DNA from: Clostridiaceae bacterium
Lineage (GTDB): Bacteria > Bacillota > Clostridia > DSM-8532
Reading direction: 5' to 3'
NCBI GenBank assembly: GCA_012719545.1
Contig: JAAYAD010000078.1
Coordinates: 1 to 64,000 of the forward strand
Length of the DNA: 64,000 nt
Positions 1 through 8,928 of the stretch are shown here, piece by piece. A model generated the notes under the pieces. The model saw only the letters and a program-made list of their open reading frames with translations. It was not told the origin of the DNA and did not search any database. The stretch's first letter is position 1; every line of letters starts with the position of its first letter. The translations under genes were made by a program, and so were the position numbers.

Positions 1-50
1 GATTTAGAAACAGAATACTTCATGTTATGGCTTAAGCCTTTACATACAAA

Positions 51-85
51 ACTGGCAGACAACCAAATATTGATTATCTGCCAGT
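51..85 (-). terminator. Weak terminator-like hairpin downstream of the polysaccharide genes
   Basis: A 9-bp inverted repeat (ACTGGCAGA / TCTGCCAGT) with a 17-base loop lies about 95 bases past the stop of the minus-strand O-antigen-ligase-like gene. In the minus direction it is followed by TTTTG, a short T-run. It could end the polysaccharide transcript. The long loop and short T-run make this only moderately convincing. Confidence 0.45.
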
Positions 86-179
86 AACATATAGCTATTT
101 CATTTTACTTTGTGTCCTACCCCAACAATTGACGTAGAACCTATATTTTTAGCTCTGCAATTAGCACAAAACATAAAAA

Positions 180-1757
180 TTAATGTACTTTATTATCTAC
201 ATGTGTGCCAGGTATATGGGATTTTCTCCTAAGCCCAAAATAGAGAACTATTGATGCTATAATCCAGAAATATACCACCATGTATGGAACCTCAAATACG
301 TTCTCTATAAGATTATGGGTAAGAACTCCGCACATTCCGGCAAAGCCTGCGGCTGCAATAAGCTTTGTATCAAAATCCTTGCACTGTTTTACCGAACGGA
401 TGGACCAGATAACAAGTATGAGAACCAAGAGTCCAAATGCAAGAAGTCCTACCAATCCCATCTCTACGGCGGTTTTAAGCCAATAATTATCCATGTAGAA
501 GGTGTCGGGAATAAGGTCCTTATTGTTCATGGCAACAGCACCGCCGAAGTGGCCAAGGCCAACACCCAAAAGCTTATTCTGCCTGAATATCTCCATGCCC
601 TTCTGATACCTCATTAAGCGACCGCCCGTCATGCTGCTTATTATATATTGGGGCGAGAGCAAATACGAAATGCGGTTCATAACAGGAGGAACAAGGAGCA
701 ATCCGCTTCCGCCGATGCCCAGAATAAATAGCCAGCGGGGATTAATTGAGATGCAGAAAACAAATGCGGCTATGGCAGCACCCAGCCATGCACCTCTGGA
801 CTGGGTCAGTATCAGGCTTATGCCCATTGCTCCAAATAAGCCAAACAGAATTAATCTCTCCCATTTTCCCAGTTTCCTTTGCAGAACCATGGCAAAACAG
901 AGAGGAATCATTAAAATAAATATGCTTCCCAGTATATTGGGGCTTTCAACAATTGAAAATACACGGGTAGTAGTGTTTCCCTCGGCTGCATCGGTCCAGT
1001 GTGATGGTGTTGGCACCTTCATAATAAACTGGAGAATTCCGTGAAGGCCCATAACACCTCCGCCATATACCAGAAACCTTAAAACAAGATAGGCTTTATC
1101 GTCATCGGTAATAAAGCTGTTCATGATGAAAAACCACAGCACATACTGAACAATAACTCGCAATCCGTCCAGGCCCAGTTTAGGATAGGTGGAATTAATG
1201 AGGAAAAGACAGAAGGTAACACTTATTAGAAGCACCATGGGCGCCCCCACCGGTGTAATCTTCAAAGGCTCTCTTTGATTAAAGAACCATGTCAGAAAAA
1301 CATAAAGGATTGAGGCAAGCAAAAAAGCCTCATCCCAAAGACCGAACCATGAACTGTTGCCAAACACTTTTCGTCCAAACTCGTCTATAAATGCATATAA
1401 AGCCGCCATGGGCACAAAAAGCATTGTTATCAGCCTGTAAGCCTTTGAATCTGAAAGAAGCCTGTAAATAAAGCTTTCCTTCAAATACAATGCCATCCTG
1501 TCACGAAAGAGCGCACTTTTTCTGTTGAGCTTTTCAAGCAAGCGATAAATAAATGATCCGTCAGGGTAATATGGGCGCATTGCAAAAGCACGAAGGATTG
1601 AAGCAACCTTGCTGTCAACAATTACTTTTCCTATCCACTCAAAGGCTCTGGCAACAACGCTGTGGTTTATATATTGGGTTATGAATACATATATAAAGCT
1701 ATGCCTAAACCAGGATTCCAACATTTCAATACCCCGCAACAGATTACTGCTTTTCAT
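180..1757 (-). CDS. O-antigen ligase/polymerase-like integral membrane protein
   Basis: This 525-residue multi-spanning membrane protein probably joins or polymerises polysaccharide units at the outer face of the membrane. The first ~115 residues are amphipathic and basic. About ten hydrophobic helices follow. The segment TQSRGAWLGA and the later GVGLGHFGG...DNYWLKTAVEMGLVG are typical of the O-antigen ligase (Wzy_C, PF04932) family. I chose the ATG at 1757 because GGAG sits four bases upstream, whereas the more upstream in-frame codons have no such site. It overlaps the end of the DUF4330 gene by 14 bp, which suggests translational coupling. It is the last gene of the minus-strand polysaccharide group. 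The substrate cannot be read from the sequence. Confidence 0.8.
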   Translation of the reverse strand: MKSSNLLRGIEMLESWFRHSFIYVFITQYINHSVVARAFEWIGKVIVDSKVASILRAFAMRPYYPDGSFIYRLLEKLNRKSALFRDRMALYLKESFIYRLLSDSKAYRLITMLFVPMAALYAFIDEFGRKVFGNSSWFGLWDEAFLLASILYVFLTWFFNQREPLKITPVGAPMVLLISVTFCLFLINSTYPKLGLDGLRVIVQYVLWFFIMNSFITDDDKAYLVLRFLVYGGGVMGLHGILQFIMKVPTPSHWTDAAEGNTTTRVFSIVESPNILGSIFILMIPLCFAMVLQRKLGKWERLILFGLFGAMGISLILTQSRGAWLGAAIAAFVFCISINPRWLFILGIGGSGLLLVPPVMNRISYLLSPQYIISSMTGGRLMRYQKGMEIFRQNKLLGVGLGHFGGAVAMNNKDLIPDTFYMDNYWLKTAVEMGLVGLLAFGLLVLILVIWSIRSVKQCKDFDTKLIAAAGFAGMCGVLTHNLIENVFEVPYMVVYFWIIASIVLYFGLRRKSHIPGTHVDNKVH

Positions 1758-2244
1758 TAAGCTCCAGAACAACGGCATCAGCGCCCATTGCGTAAATGGT
1801 CTTAACCGTCATTTTTCCGCCCACAGCAACGGCATACTTTCCAATTTTTATATCATCATCATCTAATCTATCGCGTATCTCGATATCAATATATACATCC
1901 TTTAATGATGGATGAGCTGCATCAACAAGCATACCGTCGGCTGTCTGTGTAGTAATCACTGCAGGTTCTTCTCTTACACCAACAATTTTGGCGTTGGTAA
2001 ATCCAATGGTATCATAATAGATGCGTGGATCCTTTGAAAGTGCCGCTGAAAAAGTATCAGGCATTGCCGCGCATTTTACGGTTGCAATGTACAGCTTCTC
2101 GGGAACCTGTCCTGACGCTTGCTTTCTGTTTTGTACAAGCTTATAACCCACTGCCCCCACCACGAGAACAACTGCCAGAACGACTATAAGGTCAAAAATA
2201 TTAATTTTCCCAAATAAACGGCCTTTTTCGTCGATTAATTTCAT
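1744..2244 (-). CDS. DUF4330-family membrane-anchored protein
   Basis: This 166-residue protein has one N-terminal membrane segment at about residues 10-32 (FDLIVVLAVVLVVGAVGY), followed by an extracytoplasmic beta-rich domain. The pattern 'MKLIDEKGRLFGKINIFD' and overall length match DUF4330, a family found in clostridial exopolysaccharide loci with no known activity. The start is the ATG at 2244, preceded by AGGAGG with good spacing. An in-frame ATG 30 bases upstream lies inside the end of the glycosyltransferase gene and has no such site. The gene sits between a GT4 glycosyltransferase and a ligase-like protein, so a role in polysaccharide assembly or export is inferred only from its neighbours. 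Confidence 0.75.
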   Translation of the reverse strand: MKLIDEKGRLFGKINIFDLIVVLAVVLVVGAVGYKLVQNRKQASGQVPEKLYIATVKCAAMPDTFSAALSKDPRIYYDTIGFTNAKIVGVREEPAVITTQTADGMLVDAAHPSLKDVYIDIEIRDRLDDDDIKIGKYAVAVGGKMTVKTIYAMGADAVVLELNEKQ

Positions 2245-2255
2245 CTTTAATCCTC

Positions 2256-3527
2256 CTAAACTGGATTTTTGCATATATTGTTCAAGAGTTCAGCCAAATT
2301 TCCGGTAAGAGTTTTTCTGTCAAAACGGGCTATTTCAGCCTTGTCTGGAATAATATTATTTTCACCCTGAAGCCATGAGGTATACAGGGCCGCAAAGCCT
2401 TTTTCAATTGCCTTTACATCTGCCCAGTCACAGACTATACCGGTTTTGGTCTTGCGAATTATATCCGCGGCCGCTCCCTTTTCAGGAATTACCGCCAATA
2501 TTGGGTTGGACGTCTGAATATATTCAAAGACTTTTCCTGTATAGAAGGCTTCAGAACCCGGTCCTCCCCCTTCTATCAAAAGCATTGCATCGGAGCCTGT
2601 CATATATTTTAAACATTCCTTGTGGTCCATGTAGCCAAACAGCTCCACCGAACCTTGCAGGCCATTTTTGTCGATAAGGTTTTTAAGTACATCGGGCTTA
2701 TAGCTTCCTATAAACCTAATAAGGATTTTATCCTTCTGTACCTGTCCTGAAGAAACCAGATTTCCTATGGCCTCCAGGATTTTATCAGGTTTTCGCCTGC
2801 CATAAAGGGCTCCTGTATAAGTAAGAGTAAAACGGGAATTTTGCTTGTTCTCAGGCTTTATATCCTCAAAATCCTCCGGATCAAACCCGTTGGGTATGAC
2901 AACCATACGTTTTTCAAGATCCAGACCGGGATTCAGTCTTACAAAATTATCCTTCATAACCGGAGTATTTGTAATGAGAGCATCGGCACATGACAAAACC
3001 TGTCTTTCCATGGCCTTTTCCTTCTCCATGCGGGAAGGTCTGTGGGGTTTATCCAGAAGATACGGGTTATTGGTCCACTCATCCCGAAAATCCGCAACCC
3101 AGGGTATATCGGGAAAACGCTTTTTAATTTCAAGCCCCAGAAGGTGGTCACTGTATGGATAAGACGTAGTATAAACAACGTCTATATCCCCTTTTCCTAC
3201 CCTTTCAAGGGCTGTTTTGAGGGCTTTCTTCATCCAGAGCACCTCACCGTCGGGTATCAGAACCTTCCAGGCAATGAATTTCCCTACCTTATTAAGTACC
3301 GAAGGCCATACGGTAAGATCATAGGCCGGGGTCCTGATTATCTCGGTGCCGGGCTTGATTTCTTTCAGAAGAGCTTCATCCCTCAGAGCCATTTTGGTTG
3401 TATCACGGGTAAGAACCACCGGCTCCCATCCAAAAGAAGGCAGGTATTTGGCAAATTTAACGCTTCGCTGAACGCCTGACCCTCCTACGGGCGGAAACTG
3501 GTAGGCCACCATGAGAACCTTTTTCAC
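2256..3527 (-). CDS. GT4-type glycosyltransferase
   Basis: This 423-residue cytoplasmic GT-B fold glycosyltransferase transfers a sugar from an activated nucleotide donor during surface polysaccharide synthesis. The N-terminal acceptor domain begins with a beta strand and the loop FPPVGGSGVQRSVKFA, typical of the Glyco_trans_4 group. The C-terminal donor domain starts near residue 230 (FTLTYTGALYGRRKPDKILEA) and includes the acidic segment EAFYTGKVFEYIQ. The start is GTG at 3527, with GGGGGAGG eight bases upstream. Its GTGA overlaps the TGA of the dehydrogenase gene by four bases, a classic coupled arrangement. Donor and acceptor sugars are unknown. A uronic acid made by the neighbouring dehydrogenase is possible but unproven. 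Confidence 0.85.
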   Translation of the reverse strand: MKKVLMVAYQFPPVGGSGVQRSVKFAKYLPSFGWEPVVLTRDTTKMALRDEALLKEIKPGTEIIRTPAYDLTVWPSVLNKVGKFIAWKVLIPDGEVLWMKKALKTALERVGKGDIDVVYTTSYPYSDHLLGLEIKKRFPDIPWVADFRDEWTNNPYLLDKPHRPSRMEKEKAMERQVLSCADALITNTPVMKDNFVRLNPGLDLEKRMVVIPNGFDPEDFEDIKPENKQNSRFTLTYTGALYGRRKPDKILEAIGNLVSSGQVQKDKILIRFIGSYKPDVLKNLIDKNGLQGSVELFGYMDHKECLKYMTGSDAMLLIEGGGPGSEAFYTGKVFEYIQTSNPILAVIPEKGAAADIIRKTKTGIVCDWADVKAIEKGFAALYTSWLQGENNIIPDKAEIARFDRKTLTGNLAELLNNICKNPV

Positions 3528-4792
3528 CTTTTATGCCTCCCCCAGCCAAGGAGATGATACTCAAGGCCTTCCTTTTCTACTATGGATGCATCCCAGAAAT
3601 TCCTGGTATCCAGTACCCGAGGACATTTCATGGCATTCTTTATTCTGCCAAAGTCCACATTCTTAAACTCGTTGTGATTTACTGCAAGAACAACAAGGTG
3701 GGCACCTTCAGCAGCATCATAGAGATTTCTGTCTTTTGAGCCTTCATAATCCACATGACTATCTACTACAACTGTTTCAAAAATCTTATCTTCCGTCAAT
3801 AGATGGATAAGCTCAATTATTGGACTTTCGCGCATATCGTCCACATCCGGCTTGTAAGTTACGCCAAGGATGCAAACTTTTCTGACACCGTCAACATCAG
3901 AGGTTAAATTCTTTATCTTTTCAAATACATAATGGGGCATCCCATCATTGGTATTGCGGGCGAGATTAATTATCTTTGCCGTTTCGGGCTGGTTGCTGAC
4001 AATAAACCAGGGATCCACAGCTATGCAATGGCCGCCCACTCCCGGACCCGGCATATGGAGATTTACTCTGGGGTGTTTATTGGCAAACCTGATTACGTCC
4101 CAGGCATTAACCCCCATCTTCTCGCACAGCATGGCCAACTCATTGGCAAGAGCAATATTTACATCCCTGTAGGTGTTTTCCATGAGCTTGCACATTTCTG
4201 CTGTTGTGGCATCGGAGGTATAAATCTCTCCCTCAACAAAACTCTTGTACAGATTCTTAACAACCTCAGCGGATTTTTCATTAATACCTCCTACCACGCG
4301 GCTGTTTTCCCTAAGCTCCTTAAGGATCTTTCCTGGCAGAACCCTTTCAGGACAATAAGCAACATATAAGTCCTCTTCAGGATTAAAACCTGCCTCTCTT
4401 AATATTGAGCCCATGAAATCCCTTGTGGTTCCCGGCGGAGAAGTGGATTCAAGAATAACAATATTTCCTTTTTTCAAGTATGGGATGATGACTTTTACTC
4501 CGCTTTCAACATAGCTTAAGTCCGGAGATTTGTCAGGTAAGATAGGAGTAGGAACGCAGATTATAAATGCATCTGCCTCCTCAGGCTTGTCCGAGGCACG
4601 GAGGGTTCCCTGCTTCACAGCTTTTTCTACCATTTCCTCCAAATAAGGCTCTTCTATTATCACCTTGCCCTGATTCAATGCCTCAATAACTTTTTTATTA
4701 ACATCAAAGCCCACAACAGTGTGGCCGCTTGAGGCAAACATGGCTGCCGTGGGAAGGCCTATATATCCAAGCCCGATTACGCATATTTTCAT
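3524..4792 (-). CDS. Nucleotide-sugar dehydrogenase, UDP-N-acetyl-D-mannosamine dehydrogenase type
   Basis: This 422-residue NAD-dependent enzyme oxidises the C6 hydroxyl of a UDP-sugar to the uronic acid in two steps. The N-terminus carries the Rossmann motif GLGYIGLPTA. The catalytic cysteine lies in GPGVGGHCIAVDPWF, whose IAVDPWF tail is more like WecC/ManNAc dehydrogenases than UDP-glucose dehydrogenases. The C-terminal domain begins near residue 305 (VCILGVTYKPDVDDMRESP). I chose the ATG at 4792, because AGGAG lies 11 bases upstream while the GTG four codons earlier overlaps that site. It is the first gene of a minus-strand unit with the GT4, DUF4330 and ligase-like genes. The divergent TagA homologue uses UDP-ManNAc in characterised relatives, which supports a mannosamine-related substrate. 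Confidence 0.88.
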   Translation of the reverse strand: MKICVIGLGYIGLPTAAMFASSGHTVVGFDVNKKVIEALNQGKVIIEEPYLEEMVEKAVKQGTLRASDKPEEADAFIICVPTPILPDKSPDLSYVESGVKVIIPYLKKGNIVILESTSPPGTTRDFMGSILREAGFNPEEDLYVAYCPERVLPGKILKELRENSRVVGGINEKSAEVVKNLYKSFVEGEIYTSDATTAEMCKLMENTYRDVNIALANELAMLCEKMGVNAWDVIRFANKHPRVNLHMPGPGVGGHCIAVDPWFIVSNQPETAKIINLARNTNDGMPHYVFEKIKNLTSDVDGVRKVCILGVTYKPDVDDMRESPIIELIHLLTEDKIFETVVVDSHVDYEGSKDRNLYDAAEGAHLVVLAVNHNEFKNVDFGRIKNAMKCPRVLDTRNFWDASIVEKEGLEYHLLGWGRHKR

Positions 4793-5061
4793 AATTTTTG
4801 ACACTCCTGCTATACTTTAAAAGTACATTTAATATAATTATTCCCTGAAAGGTAAATTGCAAAAGCGTTTATTCCTAAAATTTCGCCATAATTCCCTTCT
4901 GGAAAATAATCACTTAATAAGTGTATCACCACTTCATTTCAAGGTCAACTTAAGGGCAGCAATTATAAGGCATTTATGTAAAGCCTGCCCTTTTCAAAAT
5001 CCCGAGGTTTTAGTATAATCATTTAGCAATACTTACATTAAGATATGCTGGAGTGCTTGAT

Positions 5062-5796
5062 ATGCCTGAGAAAATTGACATACACGGAGTCAAAATTGAT
5101 AATGTTACCATGAAAGAGGCTCTTGATTTTGTAATTGAAGGCCTTAATCAAGAAACAACTTATAAAATTTATACTCCTAATTCCGAAATTATAATGCAGG
5201 CAAACAGGGATCCTGAACTTATGGCTGTGTTAAATGATGCCCACCTTTTGGTTCCTGACGGAGCTGGTGTTGTACTGGCATCCAAAATCCTCGGAAGGAA
5301 TCTTAAGCAAAAGGTTTCCGGCATTGATCTTGTAAAAAACATTCTTAACACAACCCACAGGCGTCCTATCAGCTTCTTTATACTGGGGGGAAAACCCGGG
5401 GTTCCGGAAAAAGCATCAATAAATATACTTTCAGAATATCCAAAGGCAAAGATTGTCGGTTTTCATCACGGCTATTTCAAGGATGACGATGTCTCAGACA
5501 TAATTAAACAGATAAATGACTCAAGGGCTGAAATCCTTTTGGTGGGGCTTGGCGCTCCCAAGCAGGAAAAATGGATTCACAAACATGCCCATGAGCTTAA
5601 TGCAAAGGTTGTCATGGGTGTGGGAGGAACCATTGACGTATTCGCAGGAACAGCAACTCTTGCCCCGGAATTTATGAGAAAATCAGGCTTTGAATGGCTG
5701 TACAGACTAATCAAGCAGCCTTCACGCTATAAAAGAATGATGGACCTTCCGAGATTTATGCTGTTAACCCTTCGAAAAAAGCTGAAAATTAAATAA
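5062..5796 (+). CDS. WecG/TagA/CpsF-family glycosyltransferase (N-acetylmannosaminyltransferase type)
   Basis: This 244-residue GT26 enzyme is probably a membrane-associated transferase of ManNAc or ManNAcA to lipid-linked GlcNAc, the committed step of wall teichoic acid or related glycan synthesis. Thr38 (YTPNSE) and Asp66 (VPDGAG) occupy the positions of the catalytic-site Thr37 and Asp65 of the Thermoanaerobacter italicus TagA. The segments GGKPGVPEKA, VGLGAPKQEKWI and MGVGGTIDVFAG are family signatures. The basic C-terminus (RRLI..RYKRMMDLPRF) fits the membrane-targeting appendage. The start is the ATG at 5062, with GGAG eight bases upstream, rather than the GTG nine bases earlier. It is divergent from the UDP-ManNAc dehydrogenase gene. 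No other teichoic acid genes are in view. Confidence 0.9.
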   Translation: MPEKIDIHGVKIDNVTMKEALDFVIEGLNQETTYKIYTPNSEIIMQANRDPELMAVLNDAHLLVPDGAGVVLASKILGRNLKQKVSGIDLVKNILNTTHRRPISFFILGGKPGVPEKASINILSEYPKAKIVGFHHGYFKDDDVSDIIKQINDSRAEILLVGLGAPKQEKWIHKHAHELNAKVVMGVGGTIDVFAGTATLAPEFMRKSGFEWLYRLIKQPSRYKRMMDLPRFMLLTLRKKLKIK

Positions 5797-5818
5797 ATGT
5801 GATTTTATACCCTGACAT

Positions 5819-7666
5819 TTATCCTTTCATGTAATTCACTGTTTCAATGGCAAGTCCGTAAACTACATCCATTGTTATTTCAACATCACCCTTTAGCCTG
5901 CTTACAAGGTCCTTTGGAAGGATGTTGCTTTCGGTGAGGGTTTTAAGTGCTTCACCTTCTTTAAACTCAACCGATAATGACTTAAGGACTATGCTTGCTG
6001 CTGCTTCGCCGGTAAGCATAACTTTTTCTTCATAGGGCGCCAATGCCCTGCTCAAATTAAGGGTATAATATTCCGGAGCCATTTTAATCAGAGCATTTTT
6101 GATGAGTACAATAAGAACCTCCTGGCTGGCACTGTAGTCCAGCTTGAAATCATTGTTTTCTCCCCCCGCAATCAGGCCGTATTCGGCAAGGATTTTTATA
6201 TAGGGGTATGACCAATGCTCAATGAGCTTTTCCTTAGTTTCAGGAATCAATATATACTCCGAAAAATCTTCAAGATATATGCCACCGCGCTTTAAATACC
6301 TTACCATCTCGTTTATATCCTTGTCAGAAAAATCAAGGATATCTGCAGGAGTAATGTCGTTTATAAAGCTGTAGGCAGCTACAAGCCCGGCAGATTCGCC
6401 AACAGTGATGCGTGTTGAAATGCATCCTGCGCTGGTTGAGGCTAAAGACGCATAGGACGCCTTTGAGCCTGTCATAAGAACGTTGTCAAGATTTGATGGA
6501 ATAATTGATCCAAGAGGAATTGAGTAAACTTTAGGTTTTCCGACTATATATTCTATATTTTTGTCTACAAATTTTCCCGCATCAACAGACTCAGAGCTTA
6601 AGGCAATTTTATCCCTGAAATTTCTGTTTTCCAGTATATCTGATACTGTTAATCTGTATCTTCCCTCAAAATGGCGGTATTCAGGAATAAAGAGGGACTC
6701 AGGGCCACTTTTATATGAGCAGTCCTTAAAGGCTGTCACAACCGTTTTTAAAAAAGCAGTCAGCATTATGGCCTCTTCCTCTGCTTCATCATAGGCAGAA
6801 GCAATATCATTTTCATCTTCCACATCGACGCCAATAACCTGAAGGCCGGTAATAATAAGCTCATTATCGTTCATTATGATGAAGGAAGGAGAAAGTATTT
6901 TTGTTCTCTTTCCCGTTTTTTCGTAGGTAAGTAAAGCTAACTGGAACTCATCAAAGAAGTTGGTGGTCTTCTTGCTTTTTTTCAAAGCCTGGGTATCGAC
7001 CCCGGAAACACGGAAATTAAAATGAAGGGGTGAATATACTCCTTTAAGTCCAATGTCCTCAGAACCTTTAAAATAAGGAGTTCCGCACAATTCAAGGAGT
7101 TTTCCCTCAATAGTAGCATCTATAAAAGTCCTGGCTTTAAAATATTTTTCCCCATCGGGAGAATTAACCAGAATTCCTTTTAGTATACTATCTTCATAAT
7201 CTACACTCATTAGCTGGCTGTTATATATAACTTCCAGATTTTTTTCCTTTTCAGCCAGCTTATTTACCTGATTTTTATATTCTTCGGCGCTGAAGCCAAC
7301 CTCAAAATTACCGAATATCTGATGGTATATTCCCTGATTTAATGAAACCTTTTTGTTGGCAATAGTCCCCCTCTGCGGGTTCATTTTCGAAATCATGGAA
7401 GACGTAATATAGCTTCCAAGGTCATCATCCTCAGTAATAAGCAGGGTTTTAAGCCCTGTTCTGGCACTTGCCAGAGCTGAGGCAATTCCCTCCGGTTCAG
7501 ATCCAATAACTATTGTGGCATACTCATTTTCGTCCATATCAAGGTCTTTTCTTCCCAAAGGGTTTTTTATGGGCTCCCTGGTAAGAATAGGCCTTATGCC
7601 AAACCAAAGTGTTATAAAAATCAACGCTATAACAATTACATTTTTTATCAGACGTTCATTTTTCAT
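5819..7666 (-). CDS. Signal-anchored FAD-dependent oxidoreductase with C-terminal SLH-like segment
   Basis: The protein has 615 residues. A basic N-terminus and hydrophobic helix (about residues 9-27) form a signal anchor or uncleaved signal peptide. From about residue 50 it carries an FAD_oxidored-type (PF12831) Rossmann domain. Its dinucleotide motif reads IVIGSEPEGIASA, so the second glycine of GxGxxG is replaced by Glu. The usual SAGCISTRITVGESAGLVAAY segment binding the flavin is present near residue 410. Residues ~480-530 (HWSYPYIKILAEYGLIAGG...) resemble an S-layer-homology repeat. This suggests a flavoprotein exported to the cell surface, but substrate and topology are not known. The gene converges with the TagA homologue and lies downstream of a terminator. 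Confidence 0.75.
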   Translation of the reverse strand: MKNERLIKNVIVIALIFITLWFGIRPILTREPIKNPLGRKDLDMDENEYATIVIGSEPEGIASALASARTGLKTLLITEDDDLGSYITSSMISKMNPQRGTIANKKVSLNQGIYHQIFGNFEVGFSAEEYKNQVNKLAEKEKNLEVIYNSQLMSVDYEDSILKGILVNSPDGEKYFKARTFIDATIEGKLLELCGTPYFKGSEDIGLKGVYSPLHFNFRVSGVDTQALKKSKKTTNFFDEFQLALLTYEKTGKRTKILSPSFIIMNDNELIITGLQVIGVDVEDENDIASAYDEAEEEAIMLTAFLKTVVTAFKDCSYKSGPESLFIPEYRHFEGRYRLTVSDILENRNFRDKIALSSESVDAGKFVDKNIEYIVGKPKVYSIPLGSIIPSNLDNVLMTGSKASYASLASTSAGCISTRITVGESAGLVAAYSFINDITPADILDFSDKDINEMVRYLKRGGIYLEDFSEYILIPETKEKLIEHWSYPYIKILAEYGLIAGGENNDFKLDYSASQEVLIVLIKNALIKMAPEYYTLNLSRALAPYEEKVMLTGEAAASIVLKSLSVEFKEGEALKTLTESNILPKDLVSRLKGDVEITMDVVYGLAIETVNYMKG

Positions 7667-7770
7667 AATGATCCTTTATGCCTGTCATTGTTTTCATTAT
7701 AAAAGTCAAGCCCCATTTTATAATAATAAAAGAAAAATGGACTTCATAATATTTATCGTAATATTGAAGC

Positions 7771-7814
7771 AAAAAAAAGAGTATATCGGAAAACTTATAG
7801 CCGCCGATATACTC
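7771..7814 (-). terminator. Rho-independent terminator of the small secreted-protein gene
   Basis: A perfect 11-bp stem (GAGTATATCGG / CCGATATACTC) with a 14-base loop is followed, in the minus direction, by eight T residues. It lies about 40 bases beyond the stop codon at 7853. It separates the secreted-protein gene from the FAD-oxidoreductase gene. Confidence 0.9.
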
Positions 7815-7852
7815 CTGATGCTGCAAAATATTAGATTTAAACCGGATACGTA

Positions 7853-8437
7853 TTATTTTATTGTATAGGCACCACGAATGAGAAGGAAGGCGTTTGATTT
7901 AATATTAAGCCCTCTTCCGTCAGATCTTGAGGATATCAGAAGGTGCTGAACCGGAACATTTACTCCGTCATTAAGATCCACTCCCGCAGTTGCATCTGCA
8001 AGAACGCCGTAGGTTCCCTTAATGGCAGTAGCTGTTCCGCTTCTTAAAAGCGCCTCACTGCCTCCTGACAGGATAACTTTCTGACCTGCTTTGGCTTCAA
8101 CAACCTGATATCCGCTTTCAAGGGCATTTACTCTGTTCTTGAGGGTTTCTATTTCCTGTAAAGCTCCTAAAATGAAGGATGTAAGATCTCCCACATCGGT
8201 CTGGAGCTGTGCGATAGCCTTTGAATCAACTGTGCCCGAACCCGAACCGGAAGAGCCGGAGCCAGAAATGAGAGCGCTCAACTGAGCAATTTGCTGATCC
8301 ACATAGCTTTTTGTCACCAAAGGATCGGCTTCGCTGCCCGGTTCTCCTGCGCTTGCTGCTTTTGCTCCTATCAAAGTAACGGTGCATAAAACTGCGCAGA
8401 TTGCTAAAGCCAAACCTTTTTTTCTTTTGAGTATCAT
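7853..8437 (-). CDS. Small secreted protein of unknown function with Gly/Ser linker and coiled coil
   Basis: This 194-residue protein has a clear signal peptide: a basic start (MILKRKKG), a hydrophobic core and a cleavage site after ASA near residue 30. The mature part begins GEPGSEADPLVTKSYVDQQI, a pattern I associate with exported clostridial proteins that follow the signal with 'DPLVTKSYVD'. Next come a GSGSSGSGSGT linker, a short coiled coil (~70-110, LQTDVGDLTSFILGALQEIETLKNRVNAL) and a beta-rich C-terminal domain (~115-194). No catalytic motif is visible. It is monocistronic with its own terminator. The function is unknown; a spore or cell-surface structural role is only a guess. Confidence 0.7.
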   Translation of the reverse strand: MILKRKKGLALAICAVLCTVTLIGAKAASAGEPGSEADPLVTKSYVDQQIAQLSALISGSGSSGSGSGTVDSKAIAQLQTDVGDLTSFILGALQEIETLKNRVNALESGYQVVEAKAGQKVILSGGSEALLRSGTATAIKGTYGVLADATAGVDLNDGVNVPVQHLLISSRSDGRGLNIKSNAFLLIRGAYTIK

Positions 8438-8474
8438 TGTTCTTTCCTCCTTGGTAATGCACCACAGCCAGCTT

Positions 8475-8834
8475 TTACTGCGCGTATGTAGCGTTTAAGC
8501 CAAAGCTTGTCTGCAGTGCGTGATCTACTCGTCTCATTATGTGTTCGTCCAGATGACCTGCCTTTTCACGTAGCCTTCTTTTGTCAATTGTTCGAATCTG
8601 TTCAAGAAGGACTATTGATTTCTTACTCAGCCCGCAGCTCTCCCCTTTTATTTCAATATGGGTTGGGAGGCGGGCCTTGTCCAATTGTGAAGTAATGGCT
8701 GATACGATAACTGTGGGACTGAACTTGTTGCCTATATCATTCTGAATAACCAGTACAGGCCTTATCCCACCTTGTTCTGAGCCAACAACGGGACTCAAGT
8801 CAGCATAATAGATGTCTCCTCTTCTTACCAGCAT
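8475..8834 (-). CDS. MazF/PemK-family mRNA endoribonuclease EndoA, without a visible antitoxin
   Basis: This 119-residue toxin-type endoribonuclease cleaves single-stranded mRNA at short specific sequences. The N-terminal [31 protein letters not shown] and the later [19 protein letters not shown] are hallmarks of the Bacillus EndoA/MazF group, and the length is normal. In relatives the gene lies just after alr, usually with a small ribbon-helix-helix antitoxin gene between them. Here only 187 bases separate endoA from alr. They hold a promoter and leader but no antitoxin reading frame that I can see. The cognate antitoxin may be elsewhere or absent. The start ATG at 8834 follows GGAGTGATTGA. 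Confidence 0.9.
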   Translation of the reverse strand: MLVRRGDIYYADLSPVVGSEQGGIRPVLVIQNDIGNKFSPTVIVSAITSQLDKARLPTHIEIKGESCGLSKKSIVLLEQIRTIDKRRLREKAGHLDEHIMRRVDHALQTSFGLNATYAQ

Positions 8835-8898
8835 TCAATCACTCCTGCATAAGGTTTAGACCTCCAATAGCTGACCCCATATTAATTTGTTTGATTTT

Positions 8899-8928
8899 AT
8901 TATAAGAATTACCTTCCCTTGCCGTCAA
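8899..8928 (-). promoter_or_regulatory. SigA-type promoter for endoA
   Basis: In the minus direction the sequence shows TTGACG, an 18-base spacer and TATAAT, ending about 65 bases upstream of the endoA start codon. It lies between alr and endoA, so endoA can be transcribed independently of alr. The assignment rests on sequence match alone. Confidence 0.7.

Noticed and set aside
631-1044. A 137-codon plus-strand frame opposite the O-antigen-ligase-like gene
   Set aside because: Antisense to a conserved membrane-protein gene, with no ribosome site or family resemblance.
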